Position numbers and translations under genes: made by a program. A stretch of DNA of 12,917 nucleotides from Verrucomicrobiota bacterium (lineage in GTDB: Bacteria; Verrucomicrobiota; Verrucomicrobiia; Chthoniobacterales; Xiphinematobacteraceae). Location: assembly GCA_003176035.1 (NCBI GenBank), contig PSRL01000157.1, positions 1 through 12,917 on the forward strand. Reading direction: 5' to 3'. This document shows positions 1 through 5,961 of this stretch, piece by piece. Positions within the stretch are counted from its first letter, which is position 1. Each line of letters opens with the position of its first letter. The notes under the pieces are model-generated. The model was not told where the DNA came from, did not search any database, and was given only the letters and a program-made list of their open reading frames with translations.

Positions 1-1665
1 AACCAGCATCCGCCGACGGTCCGGTGAAAGTTGAAATCGTCGCGCAACTTGAGCCGCTAATTCCGTGCTGACTTCCTCGTGATGCCGAGTGTTAGCAGCC
101 TTTCCGGTGTCATGGAGAAGAATGCTCAGATAAAGAATCGAGGGATCTTCGATTTTCCGGAAAAGAGCTCGATATCCAGCTAGCTTTTGCAGATCCGAAA
201 ACAACACGCGATCCAACTTTTCAATGCAGACTAGCGTGTGCTCGTCGGCGGTATAGCGGTGGTAGAATTCATGCTGTACTAAGCAGGTCAAGTGGCCGAA
301 TTCCGGAATAAACTTTCCCAGCACGCCCAGATCATGCATGAGACGTAAGATACGACCCACCTCTCCCTTGCGAGAAAGGATGGCAAGAAAAATTTCTCGA
401 GATTTTTTCGCATATTGAAAAGTGCGGTTTATTAGAGAAAGCCGACGGCGAATGAGGTCTCTCAGCTCCTCACTGAATTCCAATTGTCGCACTTGTGCAT
501 GTTGAAAAACCTGCAGAATTCGAGCCGGATCTTCCTTTAGGACGTTTTTGGAGTCCGGATATATCAGTCCCTCACGAGCGAAGAACCCATCAAAATGCAT
601 CACGCTTCTGCGGATAAAAAGTGAAAGAAGCCCGCCGTCTGTCGAGGAGCCAACCAATTTCATGCGAGCCAGGGCGGTATGTGTGATCAAATGAACATTT
701 CTCGCATTCTGGTAATAGTCCCGCATAAAAGCCTCGCAGCGACGTAGAATATTCTGTTGCGGATAATGGAAAGCAGCGGCAGCCTGCCCTTGAAGCCGCA
801 GCGTGAGCTGATCCTGTGGTCTGCCATTTAAATAATGCAGCTCCGTGCGGACGCGGAGCAAAAAGTCGTAACCCTTTTCAAGGAGAGCACGTTCGGGACT
901 CCGCAAGATCCGCTTTTCAACCAGCTTGGCTGTACTTGAGATACCTTCCTTGAAATAGCTGTTCCAAAGTAAATTATGGTAGTCGCGGAGTCCGCCGCAA
1001 CCGGATTTGACATTGGGTTCCTGCATGAATACGCTCGCTCCGAACTTATTACGAAGTTCGAACTGTTTCGCTGCGCGCCAGGCAAAATATTCCGCTTCCC
1101 GGCCCAGTACACACTGTTCTTTAAAGAGAGCGGTAAACTCATTGAACACCTTGTGGTCTCCGGTCAAAAACCGGCATTCTAACATCGAAGTTTTAATTAC
1201 CAAATCCGCATTAGCCTGCTCAATAGCTTGAGCAAGAGACCGGACCGAGTGCCCCACCTGAAATCCCAGATCCCACAACGTAACAAGCGTTCGGCGAACG
1301 ACTTCTTGCCAATCGAGCGGCTGGGTGGGCCGGGATTGATGGATGAACATCACGTCCACGTCGCTAAACGGATTCATTTCACGGCGGCCATATCCCCCGA
1401 AAGCAGCAACCACCAAGCCTTCAAGTCGCACGCCGGTTTGCTTCGAAATAACTCCCAAAAGCTCTCGGAGTAGCAAATCCATGAGATCGGCGCGGTGACG
1501 GGCGATTTCTTTGCCTCCGCCGCCGTTCTGGTGTTGGAGGCGCAAGCGGTTGTCCATCAGCTTACGAAATTCCTTAAATGTATTGAGAAAATTGCCTCCT
1601 TGCCTCTTCAATTCAGAGGCAAGCTCATTTGCTATTGCTGGTAGCGTAATGGCTTTAAAATTCAT
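1..1665 (-). CDS. glnD: [Protein-PII] uridylyltransferase family protein, N-terminal part (cut by window edge)
   Basis: GlnD adds and removes UMP on PII proteins in response to glutamine, controlling nitrogen assimilation in the cytoplasm. Translating the minus strand from the ATG at 1665 gives 555 codons with no stop, running off the left edge; family members are roughly 850-950 residues, so the C-terminal ACT sensor domains lie outside. The nucleotidyltransferase signature is clear: GGYGRREMNPFSDVDV at residues 90-105, with metal-binding aspartates D102 and D104. A GLRDYHN motif follows in the uridylyltransferase region. The HD hydrolase domain shows HEFYHRYTADEH at 465-476 and the HD pair H518-D519 in LLHDTGKA. 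An in-frame stop at 1684-1686 makes the 1665 ATG the first possible ATG. No strong ribosome binding site is visible. It lies 108 bp downstream of the OmpA-domain gene on the same strand. Family call is firm; the true substrate is inferred. Confidence 0.93.
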   Translation of the reverse strand, partial: MNFKAITLPAIANELASELKRQGGNFLNTFKEFRKLMDNRLRLQHQNGGGGKEIARHRADLMDLLLRELLGVISKQTGVRLEGLVVAAFGGYGRREMNPFSDVDVMFIHQSRPTQPLDWQEVVRRTLVTLWDLGFQVGHSVRSLAQAIEQANADLVIKTSMLECRFLTGDHKVFNEFTALFKEQCVLGREAEYFAWRAAKQFELRNKFGASVFMQEPNVKSGCGGLRDYHNLLWNSYFKEGISSTAKLVEKRILRSPERALLEKGYDFLLRVRTELHYLNGRPQDQLTLRLQGQAAAAFHYPQQNILRRCEAFMRDYYQNARNVHLITHTALARMKLVGSSTDGGLLSLFIRRSVMHFDGFFAREGLIYPDSKNVLKEDPARILQVFQHAQVRQLEFSEELRDLIRRRLSLINRTFQYAKKSREIFLAILSRKGEVGRILRLMHDLGVLGKFIPEFGHLTCLVQHEFYHRYTADEHTLVCIEKLDRVLFSDLQKLAGYRALFRKIEDPSILYLSILLHDTGKAANTRHHEEVSTELAAQVARRFQLSPDRRRMLV

Positions 1666-1726
1666 GCCAAACCGGACGATTCTTCATGCGGATTGGGTTT
1701 TCAGAAGGCCAAAGGGTTGGCATGAA
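1661..1726. repeat. Inverted repeat flanking the glnD start, with a third half-copy
   Basis: TTCATGCCAA at 1661-1670 and its exact reverse complement TTGGCATGAA at 1717-1726 form a 10-bp inverted repeat with a 46-bp gap. The core TTCATGC occurs again at 1683-1689. The left arm covers the glnD start codon, the other copies lie in its leader. It could be an operator or a chance match; no regulator can be named. Confidence 0.3.
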
Positions 1727-1773
1727 GAGGTGTCTCCTACTCTCTAAACGCGTGGGAATTGGGAGGAGGGAAG

Positions 1774-2778
1774 TTATTGTTTTGGGACATGGATAATAAT
1801 TTCGACGCGTCTATTAATTTGTTGTTGTTCGATGGTGCCAGAGGCGGGGGCAAGTAAGCGGGTTTTTCCATAACCCCTGGTTTCGATTCGACCTGGACTG
1901 ATTCCCATCACTTGAACTAGCCAAGCTTTCACCGCCTCCGCACGTCGGAGGCTAAGGTCAGTATTATACTGATCTGAACCGAAGCTGTCAGTATGACCTT
2001 CGATATTAAATGTTGCTTGGGGATTACGTTGGATCAGCGTTCCCAATTTGCGGAGACTGTCGACCGCACGAGAACGCAACTCAGCATTGTCATAATCAAA
2101 AAGCAGATCAGTCGGCATTAAAATCGGAGCCGTATCGGATCTTAGCGGCCCCGTTTGCGAAAGCAAATCATCGAGATTCGAAAAACCTTTTGGCATCGAT
2201 CCGGGACGGCGGCCCGCGCTTGCAAGTGCGGCCCCCCCACCGGCTTCTTTTGGGTTGGGAAGCTCAGCGACAGGCTGCGTTGATGATTCTGGTTGAAAAA
2301 GTTGCTCCGGAAACGAATCCAGCTTTTGGTCCGCCTTGCGGATGCCTTCTGATATTAAGTGTTGCACGGTCGGTTCCAGCGCACTGCCCACGGCCCCTGG
2401 TTTTTCTTGAAGAAGCGCCGCATTGATTTTTGGCGGAGTGGCCGAGCGCTGTGACGGTAAGGTTCCTATTTCTGGGTTAGGTTGCATTTTCTCGATAGGC
2501 AACGCTAAAGGCTGCCCCAAGGGCGCCGATTTTTGGGTATTCTCCGCTGGCGAAGTATGAGGTGACTTAACCAGACGGAAAGGGCGGACCGGCGGGGAAG
2601 GGCCAAGCGGGGAAGTCAGAGCCCCATGCCAGGAAATGCCACGGGTCCACCACAAGAACGCAATATGAGCCATCAAAGAGATCACCAAAGCTAAAGGAAG
2701 CCAGCGGGAGAGTACGGACCTTCTGCTGACCGTGCGATTGCGCTTTATTTCACGAGGGTCCATTGTGGCGCTTTTCAT
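1774..2778 (-). CDS. Inner-membrane-anchored OmpA-family protein with TonB/TolA-like N-terminus
   Basis: This 334-residue protein probably links the inner membrane to peptidoglycan. A basic N-terminus (residues 1-26) is followed by one membrane segment at about 27-44 (WLPLALVISLMAHIAFLWW) with no signal-peptidase site or lipobox, so it should stay anchored. Residues 50-215 are a low-complexity, proline/serine/glutamine-rich linker. Residues 218-332 are an OmpA-like domain: FDYDNAELR at 227-235, EGHTDSFGSDQYN at 260-272, LSLRRAEAV at 275-283 and NRRVEI at 322-327. D264 and R279 match the pair that binds diaminopimelate in OmpA proteins. The membrane segment contains S34-xxx-H38, the spacing found in TonB and TolA anchors. 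ATG at 2778 is used; ATG at 2763 (MDPRE) is an alternative, and neither has a strong ribosome binding site. It is not a classical Pal, since a lipobox is lacking. Confidence 0.85.
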   Translation of the reverse strand: MKSATMDPREIKRNRTVSRRSVLSRWLPLALVISLMAHIAFLWWTRGISWHGALTSPLGPSPPVRPFRLVKSPHTSPAENTQKSAPLGQPLALPIEKMQPNPEIGTLPSQRSATPPKINAALLQEKPGAVGSALEPTVQHLISEGIRKADQKLDSFPEQLFQPESSTQPVAELPNPKEAGGGAALASAGRRPGSMPKGFSNLDDLLSQTGPLRSDTAPILMPTDLLFDYDNAELRSRAVDSLRKLGTLIQRNPQATFNIEGHTDSFGSDQYNTDLSLRRAEAVKAWLVQVMGISPGRIETRGYGKTRLLAPASGTIEQQQINRRVEIIIHVPKQ

Positions 2779-2874
2779 TTTAAATGAACAGTAGGGTAAT
2801 TCCGTTACGAACTTTTAAAAACCCTGCGAGCAAAAAATGGTTCTAGAATATTTATGAATTAAATGGTTGCATAT

Positions 2875-2895
2875 GCTGTCAAATAGACCGACAGC
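2875..2895. repeat. Hairpin-forming inverted repeat GCTGTC/GACAGC
   Basis: GCTGTC at 2875-2880 and GACAGC at 2890-2895 form a 6-bp stem with a 9-nt loop. A second pair, GTTGCA at 2866-2871 and TGCAAC at 2911-2916, nests outside it. The inner arm overlaps the minus-strand TTGACA hexamer, so a bound protein or a folded leader could affect transcription of the OmpA-domain gene. Function is unproven. Confidence 0.3.
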
Positions 2896-2943
2896 CCCAT
2901 GGCAATTTCTTGCAACATGTAACTAGTTAGTTAATAAATCTTC

Positions 2944-2957
2944 TGGTGAGCTCACCA
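2944..2957. promoter_or_regulatory. Perfect 14-bp palindrome, possible operator
   Basis: TGGTGAGCTCACCA is its own reverse complement over all 14 bases and sits in the divergent region, 66 bp before the preferred DUF2062 start. A T-run follows only about ten bases later and no gene lies upstream on the plus strand, so a terminator role is unlikely. A dimeric regulator site is the better guess. Confidence 0.4.
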
Positions 2958-3022
2958 ACAAGTTGCTTTTTTTTGCTAACATCGCGTTTGTAATAAAAGT
3001 AGCTTTTCAAGAGAGAAATTCA

Positions 3023-3574
3023 ATGTTTCATGCTCTGGAGGCTATTGCAAATAGGGACAGTATTCTTTTCATGATAAAAAGATTTTGGCAACATATCATA
3101 GACCTTGCGAAGCGGCTTATCAGCCTCCATGACCCCCCTCATGCTATCGCAGGTGGTGTTGCGATCGGAATCTTTTTTGGTTTCTCGCCCTTGTTTGGGC
3201 TGAAGACTGTATTGGCGTTGGTTCTCGCGTGGATCTTTCGTTGCAGCCCGGTCTCGGCTGTTATTGCGGTTACTTTGCATGACATCATGCTTCCTCTTTA
3301 TCCTATTGTCCTGACGCTTCAATACGACGTCGGGTATTTTGTGTATCATCACCGATTTCCGTCACAATTGGGTTTGCGTCATGTAAAATTGGTCGATGTG
3401 TTTAAGTGGACGACTTTTTTGACTGTCGGATGGCCTATGTTACTGGGATCGGCGATCTTTGGGGTTCCTCTATCGCTCATTTCTTATTTTTTGACTCTCG
3501 GATTCATAAAAAAATACCGCCAACGAAGAGATGCCAAGCATCGGGACATTGACTCACAGGAGTGTCGAAAGTAA
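3023..3574 (+). CDS. DUF2062 domain membrane protein
   Basis: A small integral membrane protein with the DUF2062 signature: PHAIAGGVAIGIFFGFSP at residues 39-56, followed by LFGLKTVLALVLAWIFR. Hydrophobic stretches at about 41-56, 58-74, 76-105 and 135-160 suggest three or four membrane segments, with a basic C-terminal tail (KKYRQRRDAKHR). The biochemical role of this family is not established. The open frame extends to a TTG at 2963, but the ATG at 3023 is preferred because a purine-rich AAGAGAG lies at the right distance upstream (3009-3015); this gives 183 residues. ATG at 3071 (MIKRFWQH) is a further option without a ribosome binding site. The gene ends 30 bp before hisG on the same strand and may be co-transcribed with it, although no functional link is known. 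Confidence 0.85.
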   Translation: MFHALEAIANRDSILFMIKRFWQHIIDLAKRLISLHDPPHAIAGGVAIGIFFGFSPLFGLKTVLALVLAWIFRCSPVSAVIAVTLHDIMLPLYPIVLTLQYDVGYFVYHHRFPSQLGLRHVKLVDVFKWTTFLTVGWPMLLGSAIFGVPLSLISYFLTLGFIKKYRQRRDAKHRDIDSQECRK

Positions 3575-3604
3575 TTCGTCACAATTGCATTTATGGAAAA
3601 TGAC

Positions 3605-4477
3605 ATGAAAAAGCTCCGGGTGGGCCTTCCTTCGGGAAGTTTGATGGAAGCAACACTGCAGCTCTTTGCAAAGGCAGGATTTATCATTTCCGGGAGCAGT
3701 CGCTCGTATCGTCCCGCGGTGAATGATCCCGAACTCGAAATTCGTATGCTTCGGGCACAGGAAATTAGCCGCTATGTCGAGCACGGTTATTTGGACTGTG
3801 GGGTCACGGGACGAGATTGGATGCTCGAAAATAATTCCAAGGTCATAGAAGTCGAATCCCTTCCGTACAGCAAAGCGACCTCCAGCCCCACCCGGTGGGT
3901 TTTAGCCGTTTCCAATGATTCGCCCTTGCATTGCGTTCAGGACTTGGAAGGAAAGCGGATAGCAACTGAAGCAGTGGAACTCACCAAAAGTTTTTTCAAG
4001 AAACACAGTATCAACGCTCACATCGAATTTTCCTGGGGGGCCACTGAAGTAAAAGTGCCTGATTTGGTAGACGCTATCGTGGAGATTACTGAAACAGGCT
4101 CTTCCTTACGTGCTAATAATCTGCGAATTATCGAAACAGTTTTAGAATCCTATCCAATTTTGATAGTCAACGAAAGTGTCTGGCAAAACGATTGGAAACG
4201 TAAAAAATTGCAATGCCTCGCCCTTTTGCTTAAAGGGGCGCTCAACGCTCGGGATCTAGTCGGGATAAAAATGAACCTTCCTTCAGCAAATTTAAAAAAT
4301 TTGCTTGAGGCATTGCCCTCGCTAAGAAATCCTACAGTTTCGCCTCTGGCTCAGACCGACTGGGTTGCGGTAGAGACCGTAATTGAAGAACGGGTGGTCC
4401 GAGAAATTCTTCCACAGTTAAAGGTACTTGGAGCAGAGGGAATTATAGAATATCCGCTGAATAAAGTCGTCTACTAG
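3605..4477 (+). CDS. hisG: ATP phosphoribosyltransferase, long form
   Basis: HisG condenses ATP with PRPP to form phosphoribosyl-ATP, the first committed step of histidine synthesis. The N-terminus GLPSGSLMEATLQLFAKAGF (residues 7-26), the RAQEISRYVEHGYLDCGVTGRDW stretch at 50-72 and the phosphate-binding loop DAIVEITETGSSLRANNLRII at 156-176 are typical. At 290 residues, with a C-terminal regulatory domain ending GIIEYPLNKVVY, it is the long (HisG_L) form, which carries its own histidine-feedback domain and does not need HisZ. The open frame begins at ATG 3593, but ATG 3605 is chosen because GGAA at 3595-3598 precedes it and MKKLRVGLPSGSL matches usual family starts. The gene follows DUF2062 by about 30 bp and precedes the bS22-like gene; no other his genes are visible in the window. 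Confidence 0.96.
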   Translation: MKKLRVGLPSGSLMEATLQLFAKAGFIISGSSRSYRPAVNDPELEIRMLRAQEISRYVEHGYLDCGVTGRDWMLENNSKVIEVESLPYSKATSSPTRWVLAVSNDSPLHCVQDLEGKRIATEAVELTKSFFKKHSINAHIEFSWGATEVKVPDLVDAIVEITETGSSLRANNLRIIETVLESYPILIVNESVWQNDWKRKKLQCLALLLKGALNARDLVGIKMNLPSANLKNLLEALPSLRNPTVSPLAQTDWVAVETVIEERVVREILPQLKVLGAEGIIEYPLNKVVY

Positions 4478-4542
4478 AATAAATGTTGTTATAGCCGCAA
4501 TAAAACGGATAGGGACAAAGAAACTTTCCTGAAAAGAGTCAC

Positions 4543-4647
4543 ATGGGTTCGCTTAAGAAGAAAAGAAAGAGTAAAATTGCTAAGCATAAGCGTCGCAAGC
4601 GCATGAAGCAAAACCGTCACAAGAAACGGCTGAGATATAAGTCATAG
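4543..4647 (+). CDS. bS22-like AURKAIP1/COX24-domain mini ribosomal protein
   Basis: A 34-codon gene starting MGSLKKKRKSKIAKHKRRKR and ending in a TAG at 4645-4647. It has 12 lysines, 7 arginines and 2 histidines in 34 residues. The MGSxxKKRxxKxxKHKxRKxxKxxRxxKR pattern matches the AURKAIP1/COX24 family, whose actinobacterial member bS22 is a small-subunit ribosomal protein and whose eukaryotic relatives belong to mitochondrial ribosomes. A ribosomal role here is inferred from that family. GAAAAGAG at 4531-4538 is a modest ribosome binding site at reasonable spacing. It lies 65 bp after hisG on the same strand and may have its own promoter, though none is clear. It is too short for usual length cut-offs and easily missed. 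Confidence 0.85.
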   Translation: MGSLKKKRKSKIAKHKRRKRMKQNRHKKRLRYKS

Positions 4648-4648
4648 G

Positions 4649-4682
4649 ACGGCTGGCCCTTGATGGCTTTTTTGGGAGCCGT
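4649..4682 (+). terminator. Weak candidate terminator after the bS22-like gene
   Basis: GGCC at 4655-4658 can pair with GGCT at 4665-4668 (one G-U) just before a six-base T run at 4668-4673, directly after the gene's stop. An outer pair, ACGGCT at 4649-4654 with AGCCGT at 4677-4682, gives a competing hairpin. The inner stem is only four pairs, so this is tentative. Confidence 0.3.
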
Positions 4683-4819
4683 TGAACAAAAACACGTTGT
4701 TTGCCGGCGGAGCTTCTCAAATAAGTCGGCACATCGGTGACTAAGGTCCATTCCGAAAACCTGTAGGAAACTATACCAGGAAAAGACCTCGTTGGCTCTA
4801 AGATCTCAAAAGAATCCGG

Positions 4820-4856
4820 TAGAGAGGGCTATCCGGTGACTGCCGGATGGACTCTA
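4820..4856. other. Extended hairpin in the convergent gap
   Basis: ATCCGG at 4831-4836 and CCGGAT at 4843-4848 form a perfect 6-bp stem with loop TGACTG. It extends through C4829-G4850 and a T-G wobble, and after an internal loop TAGAG at 4820-4824 pairs with CTCTA at 4852-4856. A further ATCCGG at 4814-4819 could compete for the same arm. On the minus strand it lies about 200 bases past mqnD and could be part of its transcript end or a small RNA. Confidence 0.35.
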
Positions 4857-4922
4857 TCTTGCAATTGCAACATACCTGGGAGGAAAAGAGCCTCAAAGGC
4901 ATGCTCATTTTGAGTTTTTGCG

Positions 4923-4951
4923 CTTTAGCTAATAAACGCTCTAGCTGAAAG
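4923..4951. other. Hairpin with one bulge in the convergent gap
   Basis: CTTTAGCT at 4923-4930 pairs with AGCT at 4943-4946 and AAAG at 4948-4951, leaving G4947 bulged and a 12-nt loop. No T run follows on either strand at once, so a simple terminator is not indicated. Confidence 0.3.
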
Positions 4952-5050
4952 TTTGCCGCTCTGGTACCAGTAACAATCGGTATCAATTTGGGGCAATTGC
5001 TGACCAGCGAAGATGTCCTCGTTTGAGGTGCGTGGGGGGGCCGCAAGAAA

Positions 5051-5923
5051 CTATTGGAAGCTGACGCAGGTCGCGGAAGGGATCAACCCATTCTCATGGG
5101 CCTCCGAAAGCAGTCTTTGCACCGCTTGACGTCCCACCTTACCGTAATCAAGCGTGTAGGCATTTACATACATACCGATAAACTTGTCAGCAAGAAAGGC
5201 ATCCATTCCCCGAGCATGGGCCATACTGTGGGCGACAGCTGGCTTTCGATATTTCAGTCCATATTGGATACTTTCCTTTAAGATTTCAGAGATATCTTTT
5301 CGGGCCGATGGGGAAATATCTTTGCGAATGACATTTCCGCCTAAAGGAAGAGGGAGTTGAGTCCGGGCTTTCCACCATTCGCCAAGATCAAGAACCTTAG
5401 TAAAGCCCTCCTTCTGATAAGTTAATTGACCCTCGTGGATGATGAGACCAACATCGGCTTCTCCACTGCTCACTGCCGAGAAAATTGCATCAAAGGGAGT
5501 GATAAGGTAATCGAAGTCCCCGAGAAAGATCCGAGCGACCAGATATGCCGTAGTCATTCGGCCTGGGATGGCAATGCGTTTGCTTGAGAGCCATTTTCGA
5601 CACATTTCCCAGTCAGACAAATTAGGTAAATTCGCGTCTTCAGAGGTTACAAACATGGGACCATAGCCATCCCCCATACTCGCACCGCTGGACAAAAGAG
5701 CGTACTGGTTCGTGATGAACGCACATGCGTGAATAGAAACAGCTGAGATATGAAGTTCTCCACGGAGAGCTCGTTCGTTTAGCGTTTGAATATCCTGAAG
5801 GATGTGTTCAAATCGATACCCTCGAAGATCGATCTTCCCTTCGGCCATTGCATAAAACATAAAGGCATCATCGGGATCCGGGGAGTGGCCCAATGTGAGA
5901 GGGAAGGATTTCCAGTTTGTCAT
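5051..5923 (-). CDS. mqnD: 1,4-dihydroxy-6-naphthoate synthase (futalosine pathway)
   Basis: MqnD converts cyclic dehypoxanthinyl futalosine to 1,4-dihydroxy-6-naphthoate in the futalosine route to menaquinone. The protein has 290 residues, the usual size. It opens with LTLGHSPDPDDAFMFYAMAEGKID (residues 9-32), then FEHILQDIQTLNERALRGELHISAVSIHA at 38-66 and YALLSSGASMGDGYGPM at 74-90, all characteristic of the family. The periplasmic-binding-protein-like fold lacks a signal peptide, consistent with a cytoplasmic enzyme. The ATG at 5923 follows a poly-pyrimidine stretch with no ribosome binding site, so translation may depend on upstream genes. It is the last gene of the minus-strand run, 38 bp after pyrD. 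Other mqn genes are not in the window. The related MqnA is the main alternative, but the SPDPDDAF and GASMGDGYGP motifs favour MqnD. Confidence 0.95.
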   Translation of the reverse strand: MTNWKSFPLTLGHSPDPDDAFMFYAMAEGKIDLRGYRFEHILQDIQTLNERALRGELHISAVSIHACAFITNQYALLSSGASMGDGYGPMFVTSEDANLPNLSDWEMCRKWLSSKRIAIPGRMTTAYLVARIFLGDFDYLITPFDAIFSAVSSGEADVGLIIHEGQLTYQKEGFTKVLDLGEWWKARTQLPLPLGGNVIRKDISPSARKDISEILKESIQYGLKYRKPAVAHSMAHARGMDAFLADKFIGMYVNAYTLDYGKVGRQAVQRLLSEAHENGLIPSATCVSFQ

Positions 5924-5938
5924 AAAAGAAAACTATCG

Positions 5939-5953
5939 GATTTTTAAAAAATC
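5939..5953. repeat. AT-rich palindrome between pyrD and mqnD
   Basis: GATTTTT (5939-5945) and AAAAATC (5947-5953) are exact complements around one central A, occupying much of the 38-bp gap. With a 1-nt centre it cannot fold into a full hairpin, and pairing is weak. It may be chance in an AT-rich spacer. Confidence 0.25.
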
Positions 5954-5961
5954 GCCCGTAT

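Larger units (their letters stand above)
2779..3022. promoter_or_regulatory. Divergent regulatory region between the OmpA-domain gene and the DUF2062 gene
   Basis: This 244-bp AT-rich stretch must hold the promoters of both flanking genes. On the minus strand a perfect -35 hexamer TTGACA is read at 2882-2877, but no convincing -10 follows at 16-18 bp. On the plus strand only weak -10-like sequences (TAATAA at 2991) are seen without a well-spaced -35. The region also holds a 14-bp palindrome (2944-2957) and a 6-bp inverted repeat (2875-2895), listed separately. Confidence 0.45.
4648..5050. other. Convergent intergenic gap, 403 bp, no convincing gene
   Basis: This stretch lies between the 3' ends of the bS22-like gene and mqnD. 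Translating all frames shows only short or composition-poor frames (an 82-codon one on the minus strand at 4798-5046, a 33-codon one at 4847-4948) that I do not recognise. No tRNA T-loop motif, RNase P, tmRNA or SRP signature is seen. It does hold several hairpins and palindromes: 4649-4682, 4820-4856, the 12-bp TTGCAATTGCAA at 4859-4870, 4923-4951, and the 10-bp CTGGTACCAG at 4961-4970. It may hold terminators for both sides, a small RNA, or a decayed gene. Confidence 0.6.

Noticed and set aside
976..1747. Plus-strand frames opposite glnD
   Set aside because: The minus strand carries an uninterrupted 555-codon frame with clear GlnD motifs, so these are shadows.
2010..2426. 138-codon plus-strand frame opposite the OmpA-domain gene
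   Set aside because: The opposite strand encodes a protein with a full OmpA domain and linker; this frame has no family features.
2944..2976. Palindrome followed by a T run as a rho-independent terminator
   Set aside because: The T run starts about ten bases after the palindrome, and there is no upstream plus-strand gene to terminate.
4847..4948. 33-codon plus-strand frame starting MDSILQLQHTW
   Set aside because: Short, no ribosome binding site, and its ATG lies inside a hairpin arm; nothing supports translation.
4798..5046. 82-codon minus-strand frame in the convergent gap
   Set aside because: No recognisable motif, no ribosome binding site, and the translation looks like non-coding composition. 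Kept only as part of the gap description.
4648..5050. Possible tRNA, RNase P RNA, tmRNA or SRP RNA in the gap
   Set aside because: I looked for the T-loop motif and the conserved core motifs of these RNAs on both strands and found none.
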